This document shows, in pieces, positions 1-10,694 of a stretch of DNA of 64,000 bases. The translations under genes were made by a program, and so were the position numbers. The stretch is from Holothuria scabra (lineage: Eukaryota > Echinodermata > Holothuroidea > Aspidochirotida > Holothuriidae): NCBI GenBank assembly GCA_037179385.1, contig CM074179.1, positions 1,426,001 to 1,490,000 on the forward strand, written 5' to 3'. How positions within the stretch are numbered: the stretch's first letter is position 1; each line of letters opens with the position of its first letter. Under the pieces are notes generated by a model that was not told where the DNA came from, searched no databases, and was given only the letters and a program-made list of their open reading frames with translations.

Positions 1-1818
1 TAGATGACACTAGGAACTCATGGTGTGTGGAGACAGGCAGTTACGAAAATGGGCATATATGCCTGCAATGGAGATCAAATATCAATGGGAGCTAATACAA
101 GCACAAAACTATTTTGACTGATTTTCAATTATGTAGATAGCACTCCACCACTGACTTTGGGAAATTTAAGGATATCACATCATTATTTGGTATAAAACGT
201 ACATCTTTGAACCATTAGCATTATTTATGTTCCAGTAACTGGGTTTATGGGCTCAGCGGGAGGCCAGTTATGATCCAAAGCATTTGATCCCCCCTCCCCC
301 CAAAAAAGAATAGCTAACCAAGAAATGCATGATTTGCATATATGGAGACTTTTATTCAAATACAGCAACAGACATTGCAGTAACAGTAATGAATGCATCA
401 CTCATCAGGACTCAGTGAATGAAGTATTCATGCACTTGTAAGAAAGAATAAAATGTAAACAAACTACTGAGATATGAATGTATACCAAGGCTATGGAAAT
501 ACAAAGGAAGATTAGCATGAATTCACTTCCAAAAGTGTGAATGACAACTGATTTCATCCGCACCAATCCTGAATACACAGAAGCTTAGAGCTAGTGATCA
601 AAGCATCACTTCCACCCACACCCCCAACATGGCAACTTGGAACCCAACTCACATATAAATCTAAATGAAAGGTGAAAGATGGACGTATTTTTACCCACCT
701 TGAACTCTACATGTGAAGCAATAAAAAGAATACAAGTACTTCCTGTGTGAAGCTCAAATAATATGGAAGATCAATATGGATAAAAAAAAAAAAACAACTT
801 GAGTATACTACAATATACCATAAATGTGTAGCAAATGAGTAATGACAACTGAATTACCACTCTGAAGTGATGTCAAAAACTCTAAAACAAGTAACTACGT
901 GTCGATATCAGTGTTGAGTAAAGCTTTAATAGACGTGAGTTTATTCAAACTAAACTGATAAAGCTCCCAAGGTATTTAACGTTACATGTGAATACTACAA
1001 CTTCACAAAGGATACTTCATTCTAAAACTAAAAACTTTCAAACCTGGTGTGGATTACTGATAAAATCCTCATAATCAATAATGAAACCACATGCACACAT
1101 TGGAATATCAGTCAACATGGAAGTTTTGGCTTGTTTTGTGTGTGTGCATACTTCGAAATTTGAAAATCCTTTTGAGTGTAACTGAAACATCATTCACTTT
1201 AATGTATAGCTCTGATTACTTATTTCTCATTTCATCACCCTTTGCATGAAAATCACTCTTATATGAAACATATTGTTAACCAACTTTGGATCAGACAGAG
1301 AGACATATTAATTGGCACAGGCATGCCCACACACACATATATACATTCCTACTTGTCTGCATGAATTTCGATTTTCATCAAACCTACAACCTCATAAAAA
1401 GGGGAAGTTAAACGTTGGTTACACAATAACTGTAGGGCAGTGGTATCCCTGATAGTGTCAAGCAATTGCTCAAACACTTCACATAGCTTTCACTCACACA
1501 CAATACCTACATTTTCTGTACATCGAGAAGTATAGGATTGAAATAAAAACAAGTAAAATCAAATGTAAAGCATCATTTGCAAAGTTTAAAACATGCTTTA
1601 AACACACGACTGCATTACCTTTATACAAATACTGTAGGTTGATGCAGTACTTATGTACAAAGTATAGTATGAATGCTGAATGTCCCAAGATAAACCAGCC
1701 CCTGCCCAATATAGGTGACTGGACGATCCCACTCTCCATATTCTCCTCACATTCAGCATATGTGGCATGCAATGGAAGAGTCAACTCAAGGGCACAAGTA
1801 TTGGCCATGAGAAATGGG
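1..1818. other. Intergenic DNA without recognisable gene
   Basis: AT-rich single-copy-looking DNA. I find no convincing coding region; a 104-codon minus-strand frame at 1494-1808 has no motif I recognise. A short C run lies near 290-300 and an A run near 782-795. A minus-strand AATAAA lies near 355, so this could contain a 3' UTR of a gene outside the window, but nothing else supports that. Confidence 0.5.
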
Positions 1819-1891
1819 TTAGTTAGTTAGACAGGTAGGGTTTAACGACACACCAACACGAATGTGTTATATAGTGTCACCAAGTTGGACA

Positions 1892-1896
1892 GTTAC
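1892..1896. repeat. 5 bp target-site duplication GTTAC (left)
   Basis: GTTAC immediately before the left Gypsy LTR is repeated at 6813-6817 immediately after the right LTR. Five bases is a usual duplication size for Ty3/Gypsy integrases. The duplicated site lies in the 3' UTR of the I-group LINE; the same flanking sequence occurs uninterrupted at about 38520-38580. Confidence 0.92.
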
Positions 1897-2062
1897 TGTG
1901 ATGTAGTAATCTAAACGACTGTTAAGATTAATCCATTCCTGTTGACCTTCGACCTGACACACTCGAAAAGCATGGAACGTGACATCAATAAATCAGTGTA
2001 ATCGTATATCTATTTCCATCGTAATCTTTATTCTTACACGAATATTAGATTGGAACATTACA
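1897..2062 (+). repeat. 5' LTR of Gypsy element
   Basis: The 166 bp repeat starts TGTGATG and ends CATTACA, giving TGT...ACA termini. It matches 6647-6812 base for base as far as I can align by eye. It contains AATAAA near 1988, a plausible polyadenylation signal. Confidence 0.95.
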
Positions 2063-2063
2063 A

Positions 2064-2081
2064 TGGCGACGAGGACAAAAG
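2064..2081 (+). other. Candidate primer-binding site of Gypsy element
   Basis: One base after the 5' LTR the sequence reads TGGCGACGAGGAC, beginning with the TGG expected for pairing with a tRNA 3' CCA. The start resembles tRNA-Arg primer sites of some insect Gypsy elements, but I cannot assign the tRNA with certainty. Confidence 0.6.
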
Positions 2082-2328
2082 CTACTCTCGTGAATCTGTG
2101 TGAGTTCTAACTGTTAAAATTAAAGGATTACGTTGATATCGAAAGATTGGAATTGTCTGTGCACAGCATCGCTGCACAAAGTAAACTCACAACAACGTTC
2201 CAACAACAGACTACAGTGTAGCAACTACGCAAGCAGTGTACATGCTGAACTAGCATACTCACTCAGTCACTGTATACAGTATAGTAAGCTCAACTGTAAA
2301 CAACACCGTAACGCTAGCAAAAAAAAAA

Positions 2329-3105
2329 ATGGCAGGCTTTCGATTACCGTCCCCGCCACCGCTACCAATGTCTGACAGAAATTTGTCAAAAGCGTGGAAG
2401 AAGTTCAAACAAAACTTTTCGAACTTTGAATTAGCAACAGGGATCAAAGGCAAAAGGAGATGCTATTCGCATCGCTACACTCCTATCAGTTATAGGGCAA
2501 GAAGCAGTGGACACATTCAATACCTTTGTTTTTCCCGATGGAGACGAAGCCAAATTTGATAAAGTAATGGAAAAATTTGAAAAGGAAAAAAGAACACCAC
2601 CTACGAGAGGTATGTTTTCAATTGCCGTAGTCAACGAGAAGGTGAAAGCATCGATTCGTTCGTAACAGCACTGAAAACACTGGCCGACACATGTGAATTT
2701 GGTGATTTAAGGGAATCACTGATATTAGATAGGGTGATTCTAGGCATCCCAAATAAGCAGGTAAAACTAAAACAACAGCTACTAAGGACAGATACCTTAA
2801 CCCTAGATAAAGCAGTAGGCATTATTCGCATTGCTGCTGCAGCCTCTGCACAACTAGATCACATGACTAGGCCTAACGCTAGTGAATCATCAGAAGTACA
2901 TGCCTTACGCAAAGAGCCCCCTAATCGTACAGGCAAACCAAAACAGAGTCATGCCAATAGGCCTAAGCGTCCAACTGGCACAAGCTCACAAAAGAAATCC
3001 TCACAAAAGGACACTTGCCGTAATTGTGGTGGTGTAGTGAGTCTGAATACACTTTTGAAGTTAACCCTAGTGGCCCAAGAGCCAAGAGGCCTAACATTAA
3101 TATAG
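2329..3105 (+). pseudogene. Gypsy gag, frame-disrupted
   Basis: A start at 2329 opens a gag-like frame. Capsid-like coding continues in another frame after about 2446 and shifts again near 2600; the last open part runs 2734-3105. The C-terminus is basic and reaches a CxxC of a zinc knuckle (CRNCGG, near 3016-3033), but the rest of the CCHC motif and the linker to the protease are missing, which suggests an internal deletion. In an intact element this protein would form the particle and bind RNA. The gag end overlaps the pol frame, consistent with a frameshift-type or deletion-made gag-pol junction. Confidence 0.75.
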
Positions 3106-6100
3106 ATGTTGCAGGCACAACAATCATACCAGCAGTTATAGATACTGGAGCTACAGTTAATGTTATGAGTGAAGATACCTATCAGTCGTTACAGACTACC
3201 CCTGTTCTCCAACATGATACAATTAACATCTATGCTTATGGTTCAAAAAAACCCCTAACAGTCATCGGTAAATTTAATGCTGATACCACATACGAAGATA
3301 TCACTATTAATTCAGCATTTTATGTGGCGAAAGGTGTGAAAGACACACTAGTTAGCTTCACCACGGCGGAAGCCTTAAGTGTAGTGCGTATCTGCTACAA
3401 TGTCAGTACAGGTACCACCCTAAACAATATTCTTGATGAATATAGTGACCGTTTTGTAGGGATCGGTAAACTAACTGATGCAACCTGTAAGTTACATGTT
3501 AACAGTGATGTAACCCCGGTATCACAACCACATCGCCGTGTGCCCTTCAGAGTACGTAAGAAGGTGGAAGCAGAACTGAAGCGCTTACAATCACTAGACA
3601 TTATTGAACCTGTCAAAGATACTCTTACGCCATGGGTATCCCCAATTCGTGTAGTAACCAAGCCCTCAAGGCCAAATGAGATTAGGCTATGCGTAGATAT
3701 GCGTGCTCCCAATAAGGCAATCCAGAGAGAACGGCACGTTACCCCAACCATCGATGACATAATAGCTAATCTTAATGGTGCTACCATTTTCTCGAAACTG
3801 GATCTTAATAATGGTTACCACCAAATAGAGCTAGATGAAGACTCTAGATACTTAAGTGTATTCTCTACTCATGCCGGACTCTTTCAGTTCAAGCGGTTGA
3901 ACTTTGGAGTCAATAGTGGTGCTGAACAATTTCAAAACCTAATCCAGTCTGCATTAGCAGGACTGCCAGGGGTAATCAATATCAGTGATGACATCTTGAT
4001 CTATGCTACAGGTCAAGAAGAAATGAACACCAGGCTTACAGCATGTATGCAACGGTTAAGAGAGAAGAATTTAACACTTAATAAACACAAGTGTCAGTTC
4101 AATAAGAGCAGCATAGAGTTCTTTGGGCATACGTTTAGTAAGGAAGGCGTATCACCACGCCCAGCTAAAGTTGAAGCACTCAAAAATGCAGCAGCACCCA
4201 CGAGCAAAGAGGAAGTACGCAGCTTCCTAGGACTTGCTACGTACTGCTCTAGATTCATTCCAAGACTTGCTACCCTCTCTGAGCCTCTCAGAAAGCTCAC
4301 AAAGAACAACATTCCTTGGGAATGGGGAGAAGCCCAAGATATGGCCTTACGTAACATTAAAGATGCAATAACCAATCATTGTACAATGGCATTTTTCAAC
4401 CCCCAGCTTCGTACTGAAGTAGTAGTTGACGCAAGCCCAGTAGGTTTGTGTGCAATGCTTACCCAACATGATGACAGTACTGGAAAGTCATCCCTAGTAG
4501 CAATAGCATCTCGTTCACTGACAGCAGTAGAACAAAGATATTCCCAAACTGAACGTGAAGCCTTGGCGGTAACATGGGGTTGCTTACATTTTCACCTATA
4601 CTTATTCGGTAGTGACTTCACAGTCGTAACAGATCATAAACCACTGACGACCCTATTTAACCTTCCATATTCAAAACCGTCAGCGCGAATTGAAAAGTGG
4701 ATCCTAAAACTACAGCAGTACACATATAATGTTATCTATCGCCCAGGCAAAGGCAATCCAGCTGATTATCTCTCCAGACACCCACTTAATACTACAAACT
4801 CAGAGTTAGAAACGGATGAGCATGTTATTTTCATACTTACCAATGCTGTACCCAAAGCAGTGAAATTAGAAGAAATTCAGTCAGCAGTAGACAAAGATGA
4901 ATTATTGAGCGCATGCAAACGAGCTCATGCCCAAAATACATGGCACAAAGAAATTGCCCAAGCGCCAGATAGTATTAAGTATCAGTTACAGAGACTGCAT
5001 AATGTCAAAAGTGAAATCACTGTCACACAGTCTGGCATTGTTCTAAGAGACAATCGCATTGTCATACCATCTACACTACGAAAACGCATAGTGCAACTTG
5101 CGCACGAAGGACATCAAGGGATTGTCCGAACCAAGCAATTGCTAAGACAAAAAGTTTGGTTTCCTGGAATTGATGCGCTTGTAGAGGAAATGATCAAAAC
5201 ATGTATTCCCTGTCAGGCGACATATGTTCCCCACCAACAACCACCCCTAAACATGTCCCCACTTCCTGAATCACCATGGTCAGAGCTTAGTGCTGATTTT
5301 AAGGAGCTAGGTCAGAACAAAGGCTATCTCCTAGTGGTAGTTGATGACTACAGCCGGTATCCAGTAGTTGAATTTGTAACCTCAACGTCCTCTAAGGCTG
5401 TCCTTCCAAAGCTTGACCAGATATTTTCAATGTTTGGCATTCCACAAGTACTCAGGACTGATAATGGCCCACCCTTTAACAGTCAGGACTTTGCCCGTTT
5501 TGCTGATCATTTAGGCTTCAAACACCGCAAGATCATGCCAAGGTGGCCACAAGCCAATGGTATAGCAGAAAGGCTGATGAAAACCATCAAGAAAGTCTAT
5601 CAGACAGCTCGTATGGAACACAAAAATGGACAGCAAGCACTACATGAGTTCCTTCGCAATTACAGAGCAACTGCCCATCCTTCAACTGGTATGCCACCAT
5701 CTGCACTACTCTTTCAGTATGATGTGCGAACCAGACTCCCAGACATTTCCCATTCTACCATGTCCAATGACGACCAGAAAACAAGACAGCATGACGCCGC
5801 TGCGAAACAGCGAATGAAGTCACACGCAGAAGGAAATCGCAATATCCAGTCACTTTGCATTCAAATAGGAGAAAGAGCTCTACTCAAGCGAGATGGACAT
5901 ATTCCAAATGACTTGTCACCATATGACCCTGTTCCGTACACTGTAACCTCGGTAAATGGCAGCATGGTCACAGCCAAACGACAAGATAGGACAATCACCA
6001 GGCATATCTCCTTATTTAAGCCCATACCACCTGAAGCAGCCTCTGATAGTTCAGAAAGCAGTGTTATGATTGACCTAGATATTGAGGACACTCAGGCTCA

Positions 6101-6179
6101 ACCTCAGCCTCTTCCTCAGCGGTCTAGTGGTCGCATTCGTAAACCACCCAGACATTTAAGTGATTATGTCTTAGAATAG
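3024..6179 (+). CDS. pol: Gypsy Pol polyprotein (protease-RT-RNase H-integrase)
   Basis: An uninterrupted 1051-codon frame. Aspartic protease DTGA lies at about residues 40-43. The RT has FSKLDLNNGYHQ near 256 and the catalytic NISDD at about 318-322. RNase H shows VVVDAS near 466 and TDHKPL near 536. The integrase zinc domain has HEGHQG near 694 and CIPC near 726, and the DDE core has D near 756, TDNG near 812 and E of GIAER 35 residues later. The C-terminus is rich in Pro, Ser and Gln. The protein would copy the RNA into DNA and insert it. The true start is probably upstream as a gag-pol fusion, because the first Met lies in the damaged gag/protease linker. All catalytic residues I can check are present. 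Confidence 0.95.
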   Translation: MWWCSESEYTFEVNPSGPRAKRPNINIDVAGTTIIPAVIDTGATVNVMSEDTYQSLQTTPVLQHDTINIYAYGSKKPLTVIGKFNADTTYEDITINSAFYVAKGVKDTLVSFTTAEALSVVRICYNVSTGTTLNNILDEYSDRFVGIGKLTDATCKLHVNSDVTPVSQPHRRVPFRVRKKVEAELKRLQSLDIIEPVKDTLTPWVSPIRVVTKPSRPNEIRLCVDMRAPNKAIQRERHVTPTIDDIIANLNGATIFSKLDLNNGYHQIELDEDSRYLSVFSTHAGLFQFKRLNFGVNSGAEQFQNLIQSALAGLPGVINISDDILIYATGQEEMNTRLTACMQRLREKNLTLNKHKCQFNKSSIEFFGHTFSKEGVSPRPAKVEALKNAAAPTSKEEVRSFLGLATYCSRFIPRLATLSEPLRKLTKNNIPWEWGEAQDMALRNIKDAITNHCTMAFFNPQLRTEVVVDASPVGLCAMLTQHDDSTGKSSLVAIASRSLTAVEQRYSQTEREALAVTWGCLHFHLYLFGSDFTVVTDHKPLTTLFNLPYSKPSARIEKWILKLQQYTYNVIYRPGKGNPADYLSRHPLNTTNSELETDEHVIFILTNAVPKAVKLEEIQSAVDKDELLSACKRAHAQNTWHKEIAQAPDSIKYQLQRLHNVKSEITVTQSGIVLRDNRIVIPSTLRKRIVQLAHEGHQGIVRTKQLLRQKVWFPGIDALVEEMIKTCIPCQATYVPHQQPPLNMSPLPESPWSELSADFKELGQNKGYLLVVVDDYSRYPVVEFVTSTSSKAVLPKLDQIFSMFGIPQVLRTDNGPPFNSQDFARFADHLGFKHRKIMPRWPQANGIAERLMKTIKKVYQTARMEHKNGQQALHEFLRNYRATAHPSTGMPPSALLFQYDVRTRLPDISHSTMSNDDQKTRQHDAAAKQRMKSHAEGNRNIQSLCIQIGERALLKRDGHIPNDLSPYDPVPYTVTSVNGSMVTAKRQDRTITRHISLFKPIPPEAASDSSESSVMIDLDIEDTQAQPQPLPQRSSGRIRKPPRHLSDYVLE

Positions 6180-6305
6180 GGAACCGAATGGTCAAGATTC
6201 GGGTGAGGATGAAGTACTAGTGACCTCTCTCCTCAGTGTAGGTTAGGAAACCGAATGGTAAAGATTCAGGTGAGAGTGAAGTACTAGTGACCTCTCCTCT
6301 CAGGA
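6180..6305 (+). repeat. Two-copy tandem repeat after Gypsy pol
   Basis: Directly after the pol stop codon a unit of about 60-67 bp is repeated twice (about 6180-6246 and 6247-6305). Each copy begins with a GAAACCGAATGG-like motif and ends in GTACTAGTGACCTCTC-like sequence, with small differences. It lies in the untranslated region before the 3' LTR. Function unknown. Confidence 0.85.
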
Positions 6306-6631
6306 TATGTATATAGTATCTCTGGTAGAAAGTCCAAATGACATGAAAGTTGTTTAAATCAATGTATGATAACATAACTTGTTTTATGCTTTAATGAACT
6401 GTAAATATTCAAATTTTCATACTGACAGTTTTACACAATCCTTCACAAAGCGTGTGTAACATTGAACTTTTAAGCTTTCATCATGATGTGTTAGTAAGCA
6501 GTCATCATATATTTGTTATAGTCAAGTGTTGTGATATATCTTCATTACTTACCTTGTTTGTGATCTTGAAATTGTTCCAGACATAGTGACTCAGTCATAT
6601 CAATCATTATTACTGTGTTACCTTTTTATCT

Positions 6632-6646
6632 AAAAGATGGGAGGGA
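6632..6646 (+). other. Polypurine tract of Gypsy element
   Basis: AAAAGATGGGAGGGA abuts the 3' LTR. All but one base are purines, the position and composition expected for the plus-strand primer. Confidence 0.8.
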
Positions 6647-6812
6647 TGTGATGTAGTAATCTAAACGACTGTTAAGATTAATCCATTCCTGTTGACCTTC
6701 GACCTGACACACTCGAAAAGCATGGAACGTGACATCAATAAATCAGTGTAATCGTATATCTATTTCCATCGTAATCTTTATTCTTACACGAATATTAGAT
6801 TGGAACATTACA
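6647..6812 (+). repeat. 3' LTR of Gypsy element
   Basis: Same 166 bp sequence as 1897-2062, with TG...CA ends, followed by the GTTAC duplication at 6813-6817. No difference from the 5' LTR was found by eye. Confidence 0.95.
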
Positions 6813-6927
6813 GTTACCATGGTTTAGGAAAACTTACCTAAAAAAAGGGAAAAGTAAAAACAGGAACGGAGGGGCTAAATTCTACAAAAAAAAAAAAAAA
6901 AAAAAAAGCAGCAAGTCGGGAGTCATG

Positions 6928-8549
6928 TCAAATATTTCTATAGAGTTTACTTTCCTTGAGAAAGCCAAAAATTAGGGAAGAATCAGTTTTTTCAAACAAG
7001 GTTTTCAGGTCGAGTATGGTGTAGTATTTCTGGCGAATGTGGGAGTATTTATAGCAGTCAACGAGAATGTGACTGACGGTGACAGCACAGTCACAAGGTA
7101 TGCAGTATGGTCTTTCAACCCGTGAAGTAAATAGGCGTGGGTAAGGTAAGTGTGCCCGATGCGGGGCCTAGTCAGGACTAAATCATCCCCCCGTTTTCTG
7201 GAGACTCCATTTCCCCCAGTTCCAACCGTAGCTTTGACACGATACAATTTGTTTTCGGGAAAGGAATCCCACAGTTCTTGCCACTGTGATTTTACGAAGC
7301 CATTGATCTTAGCGCGGTAGTCGGTATGGGGCAAACAGATGTTGGTGACGTCCATCTGATGGGCTTCTTTAGCAAGCGTATCGGCTGTTTTGTTCCCTGG
7401 TATGCCAACGTGACTAGGGACCCACGCAAGCACAACTGATTTCCGCAGCCGAACCAGGTTCGAGTCAGCTTTACGAAGATCTATTACCAGAGGGTGTTTG
7501 AGCTCATTACCCTGAAGTGCCAAAAGGCTTGAAAGTGAGTCTGTCAACACAATGAACCGGTCGCTATTCCGTTCCTCAATCAGATCGAATGCCATCTACA
7601 GTGCCTTGAGTTCGGCAGTAAAAATTGAAGCATTATTTGGTAGTCTAATTTGCGAGGACGTGTCATAACTCGAAGCGGCAGCCGCAACCCCGTTTGTGGC
7701 TTTGGAACCGTCAGTATAGATTGCATGATACTGATGATATTTTTATCTCAGCTCACTGAAGCTAGCACGAAACACAAGTTCATTTGTTGAGTTCTTCGCA
7801 TACCTCCTTAAACAAAGATCAATAACTGGTTTGGTCTAACTTTCATGGTGGCGTGGCGGGCAACGAAAACGGTGCCACAAGCTCAGGGCTACCGCACACC
7901 TGTGGCAAATCTCCCCCAACGCGAACAGCAAATAGACGGATAGCTGATGGCTTCCTCTCATATACGTCACTAAATTTATGGTTGAAGGTTGTCTCAAAGG
8001 TCGGGTTGTGGTTATCACTCCTCAGTTTGAGGGCAAACTGGAGTGACAGCTTCTTCCATCTTAAATGGAGAGGTGGTTCATTCGCTTCGATGTAAAGACT
8101 CTGCATTGGGGAGGTACGGAAAGCTCTCAGGCAGATCCTTAGACCTTGGTTATGAATGGGGAGGAGTTTCTTAAAGTATGATTCACGTGCAGATCTGTAA
8201 ACAATACAACCGTAATCAAGTTTGGACCTCACTAAGGATTTGTAGAGTCTAAGTTCAACGGGACGGTCAGCGCCCCAGTCCATCTTCGAGACAACCTTCA
8301 ACAGGTTAAGGGCTCCCGAGCACTTCCGCCTGAGATGGTCAATGTGAGCTTTGAAGTTGAGCTTACTGACAAGACTAGGCCTAAAAACTTAGTCTGGGGA
8401 ACAACTGGGATGCGAGCACCGTTCAAATTAAGATCTGGATCACAATGAACAACTCTCTGATTGCAAAAGTGCATAAAACCGTCTTTGTTCGAGAAAAACG
8501 GACCCCAGTGTTGGACCTTATTGAGGCAGATTTGCGTTTGCCTCTCTAT
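6928..8549 (-). pseudogene. I-group LINE ORF2, C-terminal part (RT thumb, RNase H, zinc-like tail)
   Basis: On the minus strand this continues the RT that is interrupted at 17568. The first part (8549 to about 7845) covers the RT end and thumb, with the KFLGL motif typical after the RT palm. The RNase H follows: YTDGS near 7715, an E in the FTAELKAL motif, VLTDSLSS near 7535, and WVPSHVGIPGN with the following D near 7400. The tail carries a degraded CxxC...H-type region. I see a frame break near 8370, another near 7850, several in-frame stops between 7840 and 7590, and a shift near 7110, so it cannot make protein. The 3' UTR (6927-6818) contains an A run at 6887-6907. Confidence 0.85.
8546..8549. 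repeat. 4 bp target-site duplication CTAT (left)
   Basis: CTAT before the left 565 bp LTR is repeated at 17568-17571 after the right LTR. Removing the element and one CTAT joins the two parts of the I-group RT in frame. Confidence 0.88.
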
Positions 8550-9114
8550 TGTTGGATACTGGGCCAATCGTTTAACGAAGGCTTAGGTAGGGGATCTAGC
8601 TGAGTAGTATCCAAAAACAAAAAGGAGAGAGTTTCCAGTTGATTTTAAATGTCGGATTGTATTTGATGATTTGGTTCCGCAAAAAGATGATCAAGTTTTA
8701 ATTAATTCGGCCGGCCTAATAATAATCAATATCTACAGCTCACTCAAGTGCTCCTGGTCTGAAGTCTTATGCACGAGTGTCCTGCTTGGGGGCTCGGTCT
8801 TGGAAACCTCGTGCGAGATCCGAAGACCTGCAGTCCCGATTGGTCAAAAGTTATGACGCACCAATGCAAATGAATGTAATGATATAGATGACCAATGAGG
8901 AGGCTGCAAAGGGGTAAACTGGCCACACCTCGAAAGTATGGGTTACAGCGTGCACGTGGAGCTACGGCAATATGATATGTCACGTCCACTGGTAACACGT
9001 GACGGGAAACAGGAAGGGCCCTGGGAATCTAGAACAAAGGGAAGGGAGCGTTGCTCGTAAACAACAAGATGACGTCTGGTAAAGGTCATGGAGAGTGCAC
9101 CATACTACATAACA
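8550..9114 (-). repeat. 3' LTR (minus orientation) of coding-less LTR element
   Basis: The 565 bp copy aligns without gaps to 17003-17567 at a constant offset of 8453, with about ten substitutions (roughly 1.8 percent). Confidence 0.92.
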
Positions 9115-9124
9115 TCCCTTTTGC
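9115..9124 (-). other. Candidate polypurine tract of coding-less LTR element
   Basis: On the minus strand GCAAAAGGGA precedes the LTR start TGTTATG. This supports minus orientation, together with the primer-site-like sequence at the other internal end. Confidence 0.6.
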
Positions 9125-10100
9125 ATTTTTAACATTTTGAACAGTGAAAAATTTTACTCCACGAGGATTCATGCATACGAGAAGTGCATAATAAAACAAT
9201 ATTATGAAACATACATTCAATTATATACAATGACAGGATCGTGTGAGGCAAACACAGGGAGGGTAGGGTCACCTGGAAATGGAGATAGCCCAAGGTTCAT
9301 TTCAAAACAATTCATCTGAAAACATGCATACATTCATCCATTTTGTAAAATATGTACTGTACTGTCTTAACAGAATATGTAAATACTTTCTGCTATATTG
9401 ACATGTATTGCAAAACAAACCACTATCCTCACATAGCTGTATACGACATTCCACAAAGCATATCACTAAACCATAACTGACCATTCTGGTATTAAATCGT
9501 CAAAAGCCTACATACAAACGAACATCACTGTTTTCATGTTAAATATTGTCATTCCTGTATCGATATTCAAAAATTCCCTTTTCTCTGAGAAAACCTTATT
9601 GCACGAGCCCACTAAAATTTTCCTAAGTTGTAGAGTCACAATTACCATTCCTAAAATTCATTTAAATTAATTTCGTCAACAAATACATATGAAATTCGAA
9701 GTAAACGCCTCCTTCTTTGTTCATATACAAATGTGAAAAAAAGGTAGACCCAATTATGTAAAGGTATCTGGACAATGACGCAACTCCTTGCAGTGGCAAA
9801 TTTCAAAAACCCCAATGGCTACTGCGAACTCTCACTTCATACACAAGGAAAAAACTGGTCGCGCCCTCTTAAACTACATACGGACTGGACAAACTTGTTA
9901 GTTAAAACCAACTATATGCTATCTCGTACCTGCATTTCATGAGCAAGGGAGTGATAACCGAGAGCAAAATTTGGTCAAAAAATTCGAGGACAGCTCCTGA
10001 AACTTTAACCCCGGCTGGCTAATTCCCAAGAGAAGCATTAAAAAACCGCCAAAGCGTAAGGACTTCCTCTATGATTATTTAGCAACTCTTGCCACAAACG
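9125..10100 (-). other. Non-coding internal region of the LTR element
   Basis: AT-rich sequence with no coding motif on either strand. The short frames here are unconvincing. It would be the 3' half of the internal domain in minus orientation. Confidence 0.6.
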
Positions 10101-10132
10101 AAATATATAAATATATAAATATATAAATATAA

Positions 10133-10175
<43 letters not shown>

Positions 10176-10205
10176 TATATATATATATCTATATATATAT
10201 ATATA

Positions 10206-10274
<69 letters not shown>
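10101..10274. repeat. (TA)n / TAAATA microsatellite
   Basis: About 170 bp of alternating AT with AAATAT and ATCTAT interruptions. The 80-codon Tyr/Ile frame through it is an artefact of the repeat. It lies 112 bp upstream of the Tx1 5' end. Confidence 0.95.
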
Positions 10275-10694
10275 GAACATGACTGGGTCTAATGATTACA
10301 TTGCAATTGGTTCACATCAAATTGATTCACACTGTGTTATCGCTCTTTGCCTTGACATACTAATTCATTCACTTCGAATGCAATCGGTCTTCGTCGAGAG
10401 CGGACGTGTTCTCGTCGATTGCTCGTGCTGGGTTTTGACATTGTGCTGCTCTGTGCTAGCTTTATTTGGTATACTATACTATACTAAACTATTCTGCTGT
10501 CATATTATTGAAGCGTCGGGTGCGGTCTCTTTCTTGGGTTAGAGGTTTGGTCGTGCTCGTTTGGAAACACGCCTGTTCCATAGTTGTGTTTTTGTGTTTG
10601 GTTACCTTACTTTTACATATTAGGTTTGAACTGCGGTGTTGAAGGTTTTCTCTCCTGTTGCTGGGTGGCCTCGTGCCACAAACCCTCTGCTGCT

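Larger units (their letters stand above)
1897..6812 (+). mobile_element. Ty3/Gypsy LTR retrotransposon, young insertion
   Basis: The 4.9 kb element is bounded by LTRs of 166 bp that I read as identical, flanked by GTTAC duplications. It holds a primer-binding-like site, a damaged gag region, an open 1051-codon pol with protease, RT, RNase H and integrase in Gypsy order, a short tandem repeat after pol, and a polypurine tract. The RT active site reads NISDD rather than YxDD, as in Mag-like (K02A2.6-like) Gypsy elements. Identical LTRs imply recent insertion, yet gag has at least two frame breaks and a deleted zinc-knuckle region, so the copy is probably not autonomous unless the breaks are assembly errors. 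Confidence 0.95.

Noticed and set aside
395..415. CTGATGAG on the minus strand, like a hammerhead ribozyme core
   Set aside because: The matching CGAAAC/GAAA part and stems are not found nearby.
1494..1808. 104-codon minus-strand frame
   Set aside because: No motif and no conservation evidence; it lies in AT-rich intergenic DNA next to a LINE end, so probably chance.
10038..10280. 80-codon Tyr/Ile-rich frame
   Set aside because: Made entirely by the (TA)n microsatellite.
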